Source of the DNA: Thermohalobaculum sp038528605
GTDB lineage: Bacteria > Pseudomonadota > Alphaproteobacteria > Rhodobacterales > Rhodobacteraceae
Length of the DNA: 15,752 nucleotides
Assembly (NCBI GenBank): GCA_038528605.1
Contig: JBCBEP010000079.1
Coordinates: forward strand, 1-15,752
Direction: 5' to 3'
Below, one piece after another: positions 15,180-15,752 of the stretch. Each line of letters opens with the position of its first letter. Positions within the stretch are counted from its first letter, which is position 1. Made by a program: the position numbers and the translations under genes. The notes beneath the pieces were generated by a model. The model was given only the letters and a program-made list of their open reading frames with translations. It had not been told where the DNA came from and searched no databases.

Positions 15180-15294
15180 CAAAACGGACGGTAACGAGGT
15201 TAAGGTCGAGTACACCTTCGGCGTCGAGCAGTTCGAGGACGGGTCGATCAAGTTCGTCCTGCACCATTCCTCGCTCCCCTTCACCCCGGGCTGA
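14260..15294 (+). CDS. Exported iota-carbonic-anhydrase-like (COG4337) protein, fused tandem duplicate
   Basis: A 344-residue frame made of two copies of one exported protein. Residues 1-145 are a truncated first copy; 146-162 (CAVGSKWANSPNMRNHN) are the former untranslated leader now read as protein; 163-344 are a complete second copy. Each copy starts with a signal peptide (MKTSLSIAAA core, cleavage probably after AGMAQA). The mature part has AWGEGIVEIGSVYSAGGDYEDAA, LFKPTLASEDQFRGT, SYFVGG, then, in the second copy only, VKVEYTFG and the C-terminal HHSSLP. These blocks match what I recall of the small periplasmic COG4337 family, which includes iota-class carbonic anhydrases with an SnoaL/NTF2-like fold. 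Some members have been annotated as phosphoribosyl-AMP cyclohydrolase. The first copy lacks the last strands and HHSS, so it is probably not active. The second signal peptide would sit mid-protein. Carbonic anhydrase activity is inference from family. Confidence 0.75.
   Translation: MKTSLSIAAATLVAVSAGMAQAGNTELTAERVTEFKKAWGEGIVEIGSVYSAGGDYEDAARRHIERFYAYGERADEPATVLFKPTLASEDQFRGTFDEALSYFVGGSIEEDGGFAIAPYTNVRWEPTGTVINGDMAMSMGNYYFTCAVGSKWANSPNMRNHNMKTSLSIAAATLVAVSAGMAQAGNTELTAERVTEFKKAWGEGIVEIGSVYSAGGDYEDAARRHIERFYAYGERADEPATVLFKPTLASEDQFRGTFDEALSYFVGGSIEEDGGFAIAPYTNVRWEPTGTVINGDMAMSMGNYYFTKTDGNEVKVEYTFGVEQFEDGSIKFVLHHSSLPFTPG
14746..15294 (+). CDS. Intact second copy: iota-carbonic-anhydrase-like exported protein, internal start
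   Basis: The ancestral gene of 182 residues survives complete inside the fused frame. Its ATG at 14746 keeps the same GAGG site (14733-14736) nine bases upstream as the first copy, so ribosomes can start here as well. From this start the product has signal peptide 1-22 (cleavage after AGMAQA), SYFVGG at 101-106 and HHSSLP at 173-178, the full set of family blocks. It is probably the functional product; whether it is made alone or only as part of the 344-residue fusion cannot be told from sequence. Transcription must come from the promoter before 14203, since the second leader has coding sequence upstream. Confidence 0.7.
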   Translation: MKTSLSIAAATLVAVSAGMAQAGNTELTAERVTEFKKAWGEGIVEIGSVYSAGGDYEDAARRHIERFYAYGERADEPATVLFKPTLASEDQFRGTFDEALSYFVGGSIEEDGGFAIAPYTNVRWEPTGTVINGDMAMSMGNYYFTKTDGNEVKVEYTFGVEQFEDGSIKFVLHHSSLPFTPG

Positions 15295-15752
15295 TCGGGG
15301 GACAGTAGACACGGCCCTTTCCTCAGCCTGCGGCCGGGGAGGGGGTAGTCGGGAGCCCGTTGCACCGGGTCGGCGGGGAAGGTGATCGCTGCTCCGGTAA
15401 CGCGTGACGGGCACCCATCAGTCTATCCTAGATGTAGATATGGGCGCGCCGCCTGATGTGGATCCGCGCCGCGACACGCGTTGACCTGGTTTTGGCGCGA
15501 CGCATACACGGCTGCCGCAGGTCGAGCCTTACTGCAGCGGAAGGCCCTCTTGCGCCCGCAGCTGTGACACCAGCGTCCGCCCAGATGAGACGTTTGCGAG
15601 ACCTGATTGTGCCCTAGCGCAGCTTTGCCGGAGCGGTCATCCGTTTCACGCGCAACGGGTAGGCGTATCGCGCCGCTGGTCGATGGATGCCCAGCCTTCA
15701 CCGCGCTCGGCGCGAAGCTCTTCTCAGCCTTCGATTGGTGAGAGGTTTAGGG
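15295..15752. other. Window end, no gene recognised
   Basis: About 460 bases follow the exported-protein stop with no gene I can support. A minus-strand frame at 15423-15701 has no recognisable domain. Pyrimidine-rich (near 15320) and purine-rich (near 15335) stretches could pair imperfectly after the stop, but without a T-run, so I do not call a terminator. The region may hold decayed sequence or the far upstream DNA of a gene beyond the window. Confidence 0.4.

Noticed and set aside
15300..15360. Rho-independent terminator after the exported-protein gene
   Set aside because: The possible stem is imperfect and no T-run follows.
14179..15414. Long minus-strand open frame of 411 codons with internal repeat
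   Set aside because: It is the antisense of the duplicated exported-protein gene; its repeat is only a reflection of the 486-base duplication.

Overview
The window is GC-rich DNA that reads like an alphaproteobacterium, most likely of the Rhodobacterales (roseobacter) type. This rests on codon style, on Shine-Dalgarno sites of the AGGAGG/GGGAG type, and on relatives I recognise from memory; no search was possible. It looks accessory: short transcription units of detoxification and transport genes, three transcriptional regulators next to units they probably control plus several single enzymes, loose intergenic stretches, an IS remnant and a few decayed genes.

Left part (about 1-8092). A compact minus-strand operon starts near 6949 and runs leftward: a lipoprotein membrane-fusion subunit (HlyD type), an RND inner-membrane pump, a PhlG-type (2,4-diacetylphloroglucinol hydrolase family) metal hydrolase, and a patatin-like lipoprotein. 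The successive genes overlap by 1, 4 and 4 bases, so they are very probably translationally coupled. Three bases after the patatin stop follows a reading frame for a small hydrophobic protein broken by two in-frame stops (167-649). An AraC-type regulator (7043-8092) is divergent, sharing a 93-base promoter region. I infer a unit that exports and also hydrolyses a hydrophobic, perhaps acylated aromatic, compound. No outer-membrane channel gene is present.

Middle (8093-13203). A MarR regulator (minus) and a classical short-chain dehydrogenase (plus) diverge around a perfect 14-base palindrome, a likely operator. After the dehydrogenase lies the decayed 3' end of an IS3-type transposase. Then come, all on plus, a multi-spanning membrane protein, a two-domain vicinal-oxygen-chelate (glyoxalase-like) protein and a glutathione S-transferase family protein.

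Right part (13204-15752). A LysR regulator (minus) diverges from an exported protein resembling the COG4337/iota-class carbonic anhydrase group. That gene carries a 486-base tandem duplication that is exact as read and in frame. The result is one 344-residue ORF: a truncated first copy, a 17-residue linker translated from the former 5' leader, and a complete second copy with its own ribosome binding site and signal peptide. This is the most striking structure here. The last ~460 bases hold no gene I can support.
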